The position numbers were made by a program, and so were the translations under genes. The notes beneath the pieces were generated by a model, which saw only the letters and a program-made list of their open reading frames with translations, ran no database searches and was not told the origin of the DNA. DNA of 11,823 nucleotides from an uncultured Oscillospiraceae bacterium (GTDB lineage: Bacteria; Bacillota; Clostridia; Oscillospirales; Oscillospiraceae): assembly GCA_905234575.1 (NCBI GenBank), contig CAJOIG010000029.1:1-11823 (forward strand). The letters are read 5' to 3'. Position 1 is the stretch's first letter, and each line of letters opens with the position of its first letter. Below are positions 4,789-11,682 of this stretch, piece after piece.

Positions 4789-6975
4789 ATGCAGGACATC
4801 CATACCCTCGCGGCGCTGCTCTCGGAGGAGTTCCGGGAGAAGAGCGCTTACATCGAAAACATCCTCCGTCTTCTGGACGACGGGAACACCGTCCCCTTCA
4901 TTGCGCGGTATCGCAAGGAGATGCACGGCTCCATGGACGACCAGCGCATCCGCGAGATCGCCGAGCGGCTGCAATACCTGCGAAATCTCGACAAGCGGCG
5001 GGACGAGATTCGCGGAGCCATCGAGGAGCAGGGGAAGCTGACGGAGGAGCTCTCGGCTTCCATCGACCGGGCGGCGACCCTGGCAGCGCTGGAGGATCTT
5101 TACCGCCCGTATAAGCAGAAGCGACGGACCCGGGCGTCCGTCGCCCGGGAAAAGGGCCTGGAGCCGCTTGCGGAGCTCCTGTTCCGGCAGGAGCGGACCG
5201 GGGATCTCCGGGCGCTTGCCGCCGGTTTCGTGGATGCGGAAAAAGGCGTGGAGACCCCGGAGGACGCCCTGGCCGGAGCCTCGGACATCCTTGCGGAGCA
5301 GATCAGCGACGACGCGGCGATCCGCGCGAAGCTCCGCGCCCTGTACGAGAGGACCGGACGCCTCGTGTCCCGCGCGGCGAGGGAGGAGGATTCGGTCTAT
5401 CGGCTGTACTACGACTATGCGGAGCCTCTTTCCCGCGTCCAGAGCCACCGCGTGCTGGCCGTGAATCGCGGGGAGCGGGAGGGCTTTCTGAAGGTGTCCG
5501 TGGACGTGGACGAAGGGCAGGCCTCCCAGACCGTCCGCCGCATGACCGTGAAGCCGGGAAGCTACGCCATGTCCTTTGTCGCGGGAGCCGCCGAGGACGC
5601 GCTGAAACGGCTCATCCAGCCGTCCCTGGAGCGGGAGCTGCGGGCGTCTCTCACCGACGCGGCGAACGAGCAGGCCATCCGAAATTTCTCGCTGAACCTG
5701 CGGCCGCTTCTCATGCAGCCGCCGCTCAGGGACCGGGTCACCCTCGGCTTTGACCCGGCCTATCGCACCGGCTGCAAGCTCGCCGTGGTGGACGGCACCG
5801 GCAAGGTGCTGGAGACCGGCGTCGTCTATCCCACGCCGCCCCACAACAAAAAAGAAGAGGCCCGCGCCGTCATCACCCGCCTGGTGAAGAAGCACGGGAT
5901 CACCGCCGTCGCCATCGGCAACGGCACCGCCTCCAAGGAGTCGGAGATCTTCATTGCCGAGCTCCTGCGGGAGCTTCCGGGCGTTGCGTACATGATGGTG
6001 AACGAGGCCGGGGCGTCGGTCTATTCGGCCTCGAAGCTGGGGGCGGAGGAGTTCCCGGAATACGACGTGTCCCTGCGCTCCGCGGTGTCCATCGCCCGGC
6101 GGCTCCAGGACCCGCTCGCGGAGCTCGTGAAGATCGACCCGAAGAGCATCGGCGTCGGTCAGTATCAGCACGACATGCCCCAGGCGCGGTTGGACGAGGC
6201 CCTGGGCGGCGTCGTGGAGGACTGCGTGAACGCCGTCGGCGCCAATCTGAACACGGCGTCCGTGTCGCTTTTGACCCATATCGCGGGGCTGAGCGCCGCC
6301 TCCGCGAAAAACATCGTGGCCTGGCGGGAGGAAAACGGGGTGTTCACCTCCCGGGCCCAGCTCAAAAAGGTGCCGCGGATCGGCCCGAAGGCGTTCGAGC
6401 AGTGCGCGGGCTTTCTGCGCGTGCCGGGAAGCAGGACGGTGCTCGACAACACCGGCGTGCATCCGGAATCCTACGCGGCGGCGGAAAAGCTCCTGTCCCT
6501 GTGCGGCTATACCCTGAAGGACGCGGCGGGCGGCGGCGTCCGGGAGCTGAAGGACCGGCTGCAGGTCATGGGCATAAAGCAGGCGGCGGAGCGTCTCGGC
6601 ATCGGCGAGCCGACGGTGATCGACATCGCCGAGGAACTCATGAAGCCCGGGCGGGACGTCCGCGGCGAGCTTCCGCCGACCATGCTGCGAACGGACATCC
6701 TGAGCATGGAGGATCTCCTGCCGGGCATGGTCCTGCGGGGCACGGTGCGGAACGTGGTGGATTTCGGCGTCTTCGTGGACGTCGGCGTGCACCAGGACGG
6801 ACTTGTGCACATCTCGGAGGTGTGTGACCGGTTCATCCGCCATCCGTCCGAGGTCGTCCAGGTCGGGGACGTGGTGGATACCGTCGTCCTCTCGGTGGAC
6901 GCCGCCAAAAAACGCATATCCCTCAGCCTGAAGCAGGCAAAAGCGGCGTCAGCGGTTGGATCAATGACATGTTGA
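4789..6975 (+). CDS. tex: Tex-family RNA-binding transcription accessory protein
   Basis: A 728-residue cytoplasmic nucleic-acid-binding protein. Domains in order: Tex N-terminal helical region (about 1-190, with V-P-F-I-A-R-Y-R-K-E at 35-44); an RNase H-like YqgF domain (about 315-450, opening G-F-D-P-A-Y-R-T-G-C-K); the V-G-Q-Y-Q-H-D-M motif (456-463); helix-hairpin-helix repeats (about 490-555, with V-P-R-I-G-P-K-A-F-E-Q); and a C-terminal S1 RNA-binding domain (about 646-716, G-x-V-x-N-V-V-D-F-G-V-F-V-D). Length is normal. GAGAGG precedes the ATG. Tex is associated with transcription and ribosome-related processes and with gene expression fitness in several bacteria; its exact role is not settled. 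It stands alone after a terminator and has its own promoter. Confidence 0.97.
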   Translation: MQDIHTLAALLSEEFREKSAYIENILRLLDDGNTVPFIARYRKEMHGSMDDQRIREIAERLQYLRNLDKRRDEIRGAIEEQGKLTEELSASIDRAATLAALEDLYRPYKQKRRTRASVAREKGLEPLAELLFRQERTGDLRALAAGFVDAEKGVETPEDALAGASDILAEQISDDAAIRAKLRALYERTGRLVSRAAREEDSVYRLYYDYAEPLSRVQSHRVLAVNRGEREGFLKVSVDVDEGQASQTVRRMTVKPGSYAMSFVAGAAEDALKRLIQPSLERELRASLTDAANEQAIRNFSLNLRPLLMQPPLRDRVTLGFDPAYRTGCKLAVVDGTGKVLETGVVYPTPPHNKKEEARAVITRLVKKHGITAVAIGNGTASKESEIFIAELLRELPGVAYMMVNEAGASVYSASKLGAEEFPEYDVSLRSAVSIARRLQDPLAELVKIDPKSIGVGQYQHDMPQARLDEALGGVVEDCVNAVGANLNTASVSLLTHIAGLSAASAKNIVAWREENGVFTSRAQLKKVPRIGPKAFEQCAGFLRVPGSRTVLDNTGVHPESYAAAEKLLSLCGYTLKDAAGGGVRELKDRLQVMGIKQAAERLGIGEPTVIDIAEELMKPGRDVRGELPPTMLRTDILSMEDLLPGMVLRGTVRNVVDFGVFVDVGVHQDGLVHISEVCDRFIRHPSEVVQVGDVVDTVVLSVDAAKKRISLSLKQAKAASAVGSMTC

Positions 6976-7014
6976 ACCACGGCCCGGAGTTTTGCGATTG
7001 ACGAACAGGAACGG

Positions 7015-7028
7015 ATCGCGTACGCGAT
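7015..7028. repeat. 14-base perfect palindrome between tex and the YciI gene
   Basis: ATCGCGTACGCGAT is fully self-complementary and lies 45 bases before the YciI-family start. It may be an operator, as TTGACG sits 12 bases before it although no good -10 box is spaced from that, or part of a decayed coding tail. Confidence 0.4.
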
Positions 7029-7072
7029 GACGGAACAAAAAGAAACGAATACCGAATAAACAGGAGGGACTT

Positions 7073-7369
7073 ATGCAATTCATCATCACCGGCCATGACG
7101 GCCCGAACAAGCTGGAAAAGCGGATGGAGGTCCGGCCCCGCCATCTGGAGAACCTGGGCAGGATCAACGGAAAGGTCCTCTGCGGCGGCGGTTTGCTGGA
7201 CGCCGATGGAAAAATGAAGGGATCGGTCATGATCATCGACTTCGCCGGCCGGGAGCAGCTGGAGGAGTACCTGCGCGCCGAGCCGTACATCACGGAAGGC
7301 GTATGGGAGACCGTGGAAGCCGAGCCGTTCAACGTCGTCCTGCTCAACGGCGAAAAGGTGGGGAAATAA
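7073..7369 (+). CDS. YciI family protein
   Basis: A 98-residue protein with the YciI-like ferredoxin fold. The N-terminal I-I-T-G-H-D-G, the L-E-K-R-M-E-V-R-P-R-H-L block and the C-terminal D-P/E-P-Y-I-x-x-G-V-W-x-x-V-x-x-x-P-F pattern match E. coli YciI closely in order and spacing. The conserved His/Asp pair of the family is plausible in H-D (residues 8-9) and R-P-R-H-L. Family function is uncertain; enzymatic roles such as dehalogenation or lyase activity are known for some relatives. Translation start is supported by AGGAGGG. It precedes a small unknown gene by 43 bases and is probably co-transcribed with it. Confidence 0.92.
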   Translation: MQFIITGHDGPNKLEKRMEVRPRHLENLGRINGKVLCGGGLLDADGKMKGSVMIIDFAGREQLEEYLRAEPYITEGVWETVEAEPFNVVLLNGEKVGK

Positions 7370-7412
7370 CAGACGCCCGGCAAGGCAGCGTCCCTAAGGA
7401 GGGAGCTTGAAA

Positions 7413-7631
7413 ATGCCTGTCTTCAAGAAGCGGAAGGACCCTGTGGAAGCGTTCGACCCTGCGCTCTTTACGCCGGTTATCCGGTCCAGCATCTGTACCG
7501 GGGAAAAGGTAGCCGGCTTCCAAGGGGCGGACGGGCATATCCATGAGGTGATGCTGATCCGCAGCGAGAAGGACCTGGAGATCTTTCGGGAGCAATACAA
7601 CATCCGCGGAGAGATCCGGACCGTCTATTGA
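7413..7631 (+). CDS. Small conserved-looking protein of unknown function
   Basis: A 72-residue soluble protein not assigned to a named family. It begins MPVFKKRKDPVEAFDP, a basic then acidic stretch, followed by P-V-I-R-S-S-I-C-T-G-E-K-V-A-G-F and a C-terminal half with H-E-V-M-L-I-R-S-E-K-D-L-E-I-F. The single Cys-containing I-C-T-G-E motif is the most distinctive part. The start at 7413 lies nine bases after AAGGAGGG; an in-frame TTG at 7407 is too close to it. The strong ribosome site, codon use like its neighbours and the terminator downstream support a real gene. It probably shares a transcript with the YciI gene. Confidence 0.85.
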   Translation: MPVFKKRKDPVEAFDPALFTPVIRSSICTGEKVAGFQGADGHIHEVMLIRSEKDLEIFREQYNIRGEIRTVY

Positions 7632-7709
7632 ACAAGGCGGTCTCTGGCCTGAACAGGAAGATCGCGGCATCGGTCCCTGGGTGCGATGGAGCGTTCCCGG
7701 CATGAAAAA

Positions 7710-7748
7710 CCCCGGATGCAGTTCGAATTCCTGCATCCGGGGATTTTT
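7710..7748. terminator. Strong bidirectional intrinsic terminator
   Basis: CCCCGGATGCAG (7710-7721) and CTGCATCCGGGG (7731-7742) form a perfect 12-base stem with a nine-base loop. It is preceded by AAAAA and followed by ATTTTT, so it has a U tract in both directions. It ends the tex-side genes on the plus strand and the TetR operon on the minus strand. Confidence 0.93.
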
Positions 7749-7836
7749 GTGATCGTTCGATTATTACCGGGTCGGTTCCGCTGAGAGCGGGGCCGGAAGC
7801 AGGGGCCCTTGTGGATTTCTTCTGCGGTCGGTGGGA

Positions 7837-8631
7837 TCAGGCCACCAGCCACTTGTATTTTTCCACGCTGTACAGAGGGATAAACGGCACCAGGATCGGA
7901 ACGGTCTTCACATACGTCTGATATTCCGGATCGCTGCCGTAGTTCTTGTTCTGCCGGATCTCCAGTCTTCTCGCGCCGCTGAACATCACGAAGATGATCC
8001 CCGCGTAGCCGATCAGCGCCGGGAGCCACTGCCAGCCGCGGACCGCGCCGATGCCGGAGAGGACCACGCCCGTCCAGAACAGCATCTCTCCGAGATAGTT
8101 GGGGCAGCGGACGAGGCGGTACAGTCCGGTATCCACGAACCGCCGGGGGTTGCTCTTTTTCGCACGGTTCTTCTGCAGATCCGCGGCGGATTCGAGCGCG
8201 ATGCCTGCCAGCATGACCGCGAGACCGATATAGACCCAGGCGTTGGAGCCGCTGCCGTTGTTCAGACGGTAAAACAGGGGCAGGACCTCCAGCACATACA
8301 GCAGGGCGCAGGTGACCCAGATGGCGATCTTCACCCCCATCGGGACGTCCTGCTTGATCTCACCTGTCATGTTTTTGTTGTAGGACGCGCTCTTGAGCTC
8401 CCGGTAGGCCAGATACCCGCCCAGGCGGCAGCCGTACAGCATGAAGATCACGCAGCCGATGGCCGTGCCGAGGGTCAGGGACTTGCCGTACAGGATCAGC
8501 ATCAGAAGGCCCTCGCCGGCGATGGAGAACCCGTAGCCCAGGGAAATGAACCATACGTACTTTTTGAAGCCGATGGCGCTGATGAGAAGGGCTGCCGCGA
8601 ACAGCAGCCAGAAATAAACAGGAAACATCAT
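7837..8631 (-). CDS. DUF1295 / steroid 5-alpha-reductase-like membrane protein
   Basis: A 264-residue integral membrane protein with about six to seven hydrophobic helices (around 4-21, 27-48, 52-68, 100-121, 131-150, 180-197 and 203-220). The C-terminal half carries the signature of the DUF1295 / 3-oxo-5-alpha-steroid 4-dehydrogenase C-terminal family: G-L-Y-R-x-x-R-C-P-N-Y-L-G-E (169-182) and D-P-E-Y-Q-x-Y (234-240) before a final P-F-I-P. Members reduce a C=C bond next to a carbonyl in steroids or similar lipids using NADPH, or methylate, as in the related isoprenylcysteine methyltransferase group. GGAGG sits just before the start. It is the last gene of the TetR operon, 15 bases after the upstream membrane gene. 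Substrate unknown. Confidence 0.85.
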   Translation of the reverse strand: MMFPVYFWLLFAAALLISAIGFKKYVWFISLGYGFSIAGEGLLMLILYGKSLTLGTAIGCVIFMLYGCRLGGYLAYRELKSASYNKNMTGEIKQDVPMGVKIAIWVTCALLYVLEVLPLFYRLNNGSGSNAWVYIGLAVMLAGIALESAADLQKNRAKKSNPRRFVDTGLYRLVRCPNYLGEMLFWTGVVLSGIGAVRGWQWLPALIGYAGIIFVMFSGARRLEIRQNKNYGSDPEYQTYVKTVPILVPFIPLYSVEKYKWLVA

Positions 8632-8646
8632 GGATCCTCCATCTCT

Positions 8647-9261
8647 TTAAAGATCATATTCCCGGAGACCCGCTTTATGCAGGACCAGGACGCCCCAGAG
8701 CATCAGGGCCTGGCCGAGGCAGTTGACGCCCTGCTCGCTCCAGTTGACGGCGGCGCTGGTGGCATCCCGGCTTGCCAGATAGCCCATGCCCATGTAGCAG
8801 AAAAACGACAGGATGAACAGGATGATCACGGCGCGCTTTTTCATCCGGGCCGCCGTCACGCTCAGACCCGCGCACATGGCGCCCAGACCCAGCACCATCA
8901 TGGCGATGAAAACGAAGGTCCCGGCAAACACCGGCGGCGCTGCCAAAGCCAGGACCTCTTTTCGGCGGGCGGTCAGCATCAGGATCATGCTGAGGCCCGC
9001 CAGCAGAAGACCCAGGGACTGGGTCGGCAGGAACATGCTGTTCAGGATCTGGAAATCGCACAGGCCCGCGGCATACAGGAGCTTCCAGGCCGCCTTCAGA
9101 AAGCCGGCGACGAACACGTTGATGGTGCCGGCGGCCAGACAGGCGAAGGCGTACTTCGGCATTTTTCCGTAAAGATCCCGCTGCAGCAGAACGGCGGTCC
9201 ATCCGAACAGAAACACCGGCACGAAATCCGCCAGTCCCATGGGAACGCTTACGTCATACAT
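8647..9261 (-). CDS. Unknown six-helix membrane protein
   Basis: A 204-residue very hydrophobic protein with about six predicted membrane segments (around 8-26, 35-65, 78-97, 108-134, 143-162 and 176-196). No family is recognised. Features that may be functional are two polar patches, N-S-M-F-L-P-T-Q in the third segment and a late N-W-S-E-Q-G-V-N-C-L-G-Q before the last helix. GAGGG precedes the start, which lies 10 bases after the stop of the flavin-reductase-like gene. Its position directly before the DUF1295 gene suggests the two act together in the membrane, possibly as substrate carrier or anchor for the reductase. That role is inference. Confidence 0.85.
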   Translation of the reverse strand: MYDVSVPMGLADFVPVFLFGWTAVLLQRDLYGKMPKYAFACLAAGTINVFVAGFLKAAWKLLYAAGLCDFQILNSMFLPTQSLGLLLAGLSMILMLTARRKEVLALAAPPVFAGTFVFIAMMVLGLGAMCAGLSVTAARMKKRAVIILFILSFFCYMGMGYLASRDATSAAVNWSEQGVNCLGQALMLWGVLVLHKAGLREYDL

Positions 9262-9271
9262 TCCCCGGCCC

Positions 9272-10198
9272 TCACTTTTTCGCCTTCTCCTTGGCGCGCT
9301 TGTCCTGGATGATCTTCATGTGCTCCGCGGTGACGAGCTCGACGCCGTTCTCCTTCGCCCAGTCCACGCAGCCCTTGAGCACCACGGGCAGGAACACCCG
9401 GGGCACGTTCAGGATGGTCTCCAGGGCGTCGTCGGTGAACTTTACCTTGTCGTCCGCCCGGTCCGCGGCGTAGCGAACGGATTCGAGGGACGCCTTGCGG
9501 ATGGGCAGCAGCTCCGCCCGCATGCGCTTATGCCGGTGGAACCAGAAGTTCTTGCTGTCCCGATAGCCGTAGTCCACCGGCAGGGGCGGGAAGTCCCGGG
9601 CCTGGACGCCGTTGATGATCGCGTCGGAATACTGCTTCTTCATGAGAATGCGGTCCACCCGCAGGATGAAGTGCGCACCGAACTCCGAGGTGATGCCGTT
9701 GAACATGTGGTAGGGCGGCTTATACCCGTCCAGCACGCCGGGGGCGTCGTCCTGGGCGCCGTCCAGCTCCCGCATCCAGGTGCACTCGAGGACCTGGATG
9801 GCGTCGGTAAGCACCTCCGGGCGCTTCTCGCCGGTCTGCTCCTCGATCTGGCTCTTTTCCCGGCGGAAATTGCACTTCGGCATCTTGTCCTCGGGCTTGT
9901 CACCGGGCCAGCTCAGCTTCACGCACTCCTTGAAGGTGGCGGGCTTGTCGTCCACGAAGTTGATGGCGCATTTGCCCCTGGCCAGGATGTTCTGGGCGGT
10001 ATTCGAGGAGTTGCGGCAGCACAGCAGCATGGCGTAGTAGTCCTTGCCGGCCACATAGTAGGGCGAGCACAGGGAGTACGGCCCCAGGGTGGTGGACCCG
10101 TCCTCGCACAGCGTGCTGACGACGACGGTCGGCATGGGGAAGTACAGGGAGGTCTGGTAGAAGTTGTCTACGATCCGCAGGTTTTCAAAGCTCGACAT
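9272..10198 (-). CDS. Flavin reductase-like barrel with C-terminal protochlorophyllide-reductase-like domain
   Basis: A 308-residue protein. Residues about 10-230 form an FMN-binding flavin reductase-like split barrel: F-P-M-P-T-V-V-V-S-T-L-C-E-D-G-S near the start, then N-S-S-N-T-A-Q-N-I and I-N-F-V-D-D. Residues about 252-301 (F-T-D-D-A-L-E-x-I-L-N-V-P ... D-W-A-K-E-N-G-V-E-L-V-T) resemble the small C-terminal domain of the light-independent protochlorophyllide reductase B subunit (PCP_red), where the same pattern of A-L-x-x-I/L-x-x-V-P, a helix and Y/W-A-x-E-x-G is found. That link is from memory and not computed. The start follows AAGGAG inside the end of the TetR gene, three bases after its stop, so translation is probably coupled. 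It may deliver electrons to, or bind, a hydrophobic ring substrate. Confidence 0.8.
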   Translation of the reverse strand: MSSFENLRIVDNFYQTSLYFPMPTVVVSTLCEDGSTTLGPYSLCSPYYVAGKDYYAMLLCCRNSSNTAQNILARGKCAINFVDDKPATFKECVKLSWPGDKPEDKMPKCNFRREKSQIEEQTGEKRPEVLTDAIQVLECTWMRELDGAQDDAPGVLDGYKPPYHMFNGITSEFGAHFILRVDRILMKKQYSDAIINGVQARDFPPLPVDYGYRDSKNFWFHRHKRMRAELLPIRKASLESVRYAADRADDKVKFTDDALETILNVPRVFLPVVLKGCVDWAKENGVELVTAEHMKIIQDKRAKEKAKK

Positions 10199-10201
10199 GG
10201 T

Positions 10202-10720
10202 TCAATTCTCCTTTTCAAACAGCTTTTGGATCAAGCTGCGTATTTCTTCAAACGATCTGCCCGCCATGGTCCAGGTCAGCATGGCCTCGGCGATGAACTC
10301 CGCCGCGAAGTCCCCGTCGCAGAACCGCAGGAGGGGCCCGGCCAGCTGAGCGCGCAGCATGGCGTGATACCGGGGAAAGGCGGCGGGCATGCCTCCCGCG
10401 GCGCCCGCGTCCCGAATCACCGACGCATAGGTCCCGGCATACGCCCGGAGCTCGTCGAACATGCGGCGCAGCACCGGCTCGGGAGAAGTCTCCGCCTCGC
10501 CCGTCCGCCGGATCTCCTCCATGCAGCGCTCCCAATCCTCCAGCATGAAGGCGGCGGTCAGGGCGTCCTTGGAGGGAAAGTAGTTGTACAGCGTCCCTAC
10601 GCCTACGCCGCAGGCCTTTGCCACGGAGCGGACCGTCATGGCGGCATAGCCGTCCGCCAGCGTCTGGCGGCGGGCCTCCTCCACCAGGCGGGGCCGGAGG
10701 TTTTCGATGATCTTCGGCAT
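10202..10720 (-). CDS. TetR family transcriptional regulator
   Basis: A 172-residue one-domain-plus-ligand repressor. The N-terminal helix-turn-helix is clear: T-V-R-S-V-A-K-A-C-G-V-G-V-G-T-L-Y-N-Y-F-P-S-K-D-A-L at about residues 29-54. The C-terminal ligand domain is helical and rather short. It is the first gene of a four-gene operon with the flavin-reductase-like protein, the membrane protein and the DUF1295 protein, and it is divergent from the bilin-reductase-like gene. A TGAAC-NN-GTTCA palindrome near its own transcript start suggests autoregulation of the operon, relieved by a ligand probably related to the pathway substrate. AGAGG precedes the start. Confidence 0.95.
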   Translation of the reverse strand: MPKIIENLRPRLVEEARRQTLADGYAAMTVRSVAKACGVGVGTLYNYFPSKDALTAAFMLEDWERCMEEIRRTGEAETSPEPVLRRMFDELRAYAGTYASVIRDAGAAGGMPAAFPRYHAMLRAQLAGPLLRFCDGDFAAEFIAEAMLTWTMAGRSFEEIRSLIQKLFEKEN

Positions 10721-10736
10721 TTCGGACCTCTTTTTA

Positions 10737-10748
10737 TGAACACGTTCA
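10737..10748. promoter_or_regulatory. TetR operator candidate
   Basis: TGAAC-AC-GTTCA is a 12-base palindrome about 16 bases upstream of the tetR start codon and just downstream of the expected transcript start. Its size and position fit autorepression by the adjacent TetR protein. Only one copy was seen in the intergenic region. Confidence 0.5.
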
Positions 10749-10758
10749 AATTAATTGC

Positions 10759-10787
10759 AGTATAATACAAACGGTCTGAAATGTCAA
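10759..10787 (-). promoter_or_regulatory. Consensus promoter of the TetR operon
   Basis: On the minus strand TTGACA (10782-10787), 17 bases, TATACT (10759-10764): a near-perfect vegetative sigma factor promoter with the start point around 10752, just before the palindrome. Confidence 0.8.
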
Positions 10788-10811
10788 GCAATTAACAAGC
10801 TTGCCGCAAAA

Positions 10812-10879
10812 CCCGTCCCGAATGCCCGCTTCGGGCGGGAGAGCCGCGTCTCCGCCTGCCGGCCGCGGCGTGGGACGGG
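10812..10879. repeat. Structured GC-rich inverted-repeat block
   Basis: CCCGTCCC (10812-10819) and GGGACGGG (10872-10879) form an outer 8-base stem. Inside are GCCCG/CGGGC (10824-10828 with 10832-10836) and GGAGA/TCTCC (10838-10842 with 10849-10853). The block lies upstream of both divergent promoters, so neither identified transcript would contain it. It may be a DNA-level regulatory structure or an unrecognised RNA; chance pairing in GC-rich DNA is possible. Confidence 0.35.
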
Positions 10880-10890
10880 AGGGGCCCGGC

Positions 10891-10919
10891 TTGATTCCCC
10901 GGCGCATGTATGCTATATT
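10891..10919 (+). promoter_or_regulatory. Promoter of the bilin-reductase-like gene
   Basis: TTGATT (10891-10896), 17 bases, TATATT (10914-10919), with TG at the extended -10 position (TGCTATATT). The expected leader is short, about 23 bases, and includes the AGAGAGG ribosome site at 10934-10940. No TetR palindrome overlaps it. Confidence 0.7.
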
Positions 10920-10948
10920 TTAACAAACGAGACAGAGAGGTGTTTTCG

Positions 10949-11605
10949 ATGATCCAACGCTTTTTGGAATCTCTGGGCGGCGAGTATCCCCTCGGTGAGC
11001 CTATGACCGACGACCTCTGTGAATTCAAGGCCGCCGGGATGCGCTTCCGTGTGCGGGCCTATACGGCGTCCGGGCTGGGGCATGTCTCCGTCATGTCGGC
11101 GGCGGGCATGCTGGGGCTCATGCGGATGGACTCGCTGATCGTGAATCCTCTCGACCTGGACGCGCCGCTGCTGTCCTGCGACCGCATCCGCGCCATGGGC
11201 CGGGACATTCTCGTCATGGAGATGTACGACACCATGCTGGGCGATTCCTTCCGGACCGCGGAGATTCGGCAGGCGATGGAAAAGTACGCCGAGCTTCCGG
11301 ACGGCGAGCCGAAATCCTACTGGTACGACGACCTCATCGTTCCGCCGTCGGTGTCGAAAAAGGGAGCCCGGAAAACGTCCGCAGCGTTTGACGGTCTGAT
11401 GGGGGATTACTTCGACGCCTACCGGGCGGCGCTGCGCTCCGCGTCGGCCTGCGACCCCGCGGAGAAGGCCCGCCGGGCGTCGGTGTACAGCGAGGGCCTG
11501 CTTGCCCACGGCGGCCCGGCCACGGACCCGGTGAAAAAGGCCATCGGCGAAGAGAAGACGGCCCGGCTGTTCCGCGAGCTGCTGTTCGGCGTTTCCCCCG
11601 ACTAA
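10949..11605 (+). CDS. Ferredoxin-dependent bilin reductase-like protein
   Basis: A 218-residue soluble protein. Its order of motifs resembles the PcyA/PebA/HY2 family, which reduces biliverdin with ferredoxin and no flavin. L-D-A-P-L-L-S-C-D (70-78) matches Y-G-L-P-L-F-G-C-D of PcyA, placing Asp78 at the catalytic Asp105. G-D-Y-F-D-A-Y precedes a helical linker, and the end K-K-A-I-G-E-E-x-T-A-R-L-F-R-E-L-L-F-G-V matches the family's E-K-A-F-G-E-A-W-A-E-R-Y-x-x-x-L-F-D-V. The residue at the PcyA His88 position would be Asp61. The start at 10949 follows AGAGAGG; an ATG at 10908 lacks a ribosome site. It is shorter than PcyA (about 248). Phototroph genes and a heme oxygenase are absent here. 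Another bilin or tetrapyrrole substrate, or a changed function, is possible. Confidence 0.75.
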   Translation: MIQRFLESLGGEYPLGEPMTDDLCEFKAAGMRFRVRAYTASGLGHVSVMSAAGMLGLMRMDSLIVNPLDLDAPLLSCDRIRAMGRDILVMEMYDTMLGDSFRTAEIRQAMEKYAELPDGEPKSYWYDDLIVPPSVSKKGARKTSAAFDGLMGDYFDAYRAALRSASACDPAEKARRASVYSEGLLAHGGPATDPVKKAIGEEKTARLFRELLFGVSPD

Positions 11606-11641
11606 GCGCCCGGACAGATGTTCCGGAGCTCGTAAAAAAAC

Positions 11642-11682
11642 TTCAAAGCCGCCCTCGTTTCTGGTATAATAGGAACGAGGGC
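11642..11682 (+). promoter_or_regulatory. Extended -10 promoter inside a palindrome
   Basis: TTCAAA (11642-11647), 17 bases, perfect TATAAT (11665-11670) with a TG extension (TGGTATAAT). A perfect 9-base inverted repeat, GCCCTCGTT (11651-11659) and AACGAGGGC (11674-11682), spaced by 14 bases, flanks the -10 box. A repressor bound there would block the promoter. The next gene starts near the window end, so the target and regulator are probably just outside. Confidence 0.6.

Noticed and set aside
4693..6843. A 716-codon open frame on the minus strand opposite tex
   Set aside because: It mirrors the GC-rich tex gene, is full of His/Arg/Gly as expected from antisense reading, and matches no domain. 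tex is certain on the plus strand.
7831..10765. Two long plus-strand frames (493 and 508 codons) opposite the TetR operon
   Set aside because: Low-complexity His/Gln/Gly-rich antisense readings; the minus-strand genes have domains, ribosome sites and tight spacing.
11610..11626. CCGGA/TCCGG hairpin as terminator of the bilin-reductase-like gene
   Set aside because: Only a 5-base stem, followed by a run of A and not T on the plus strand.
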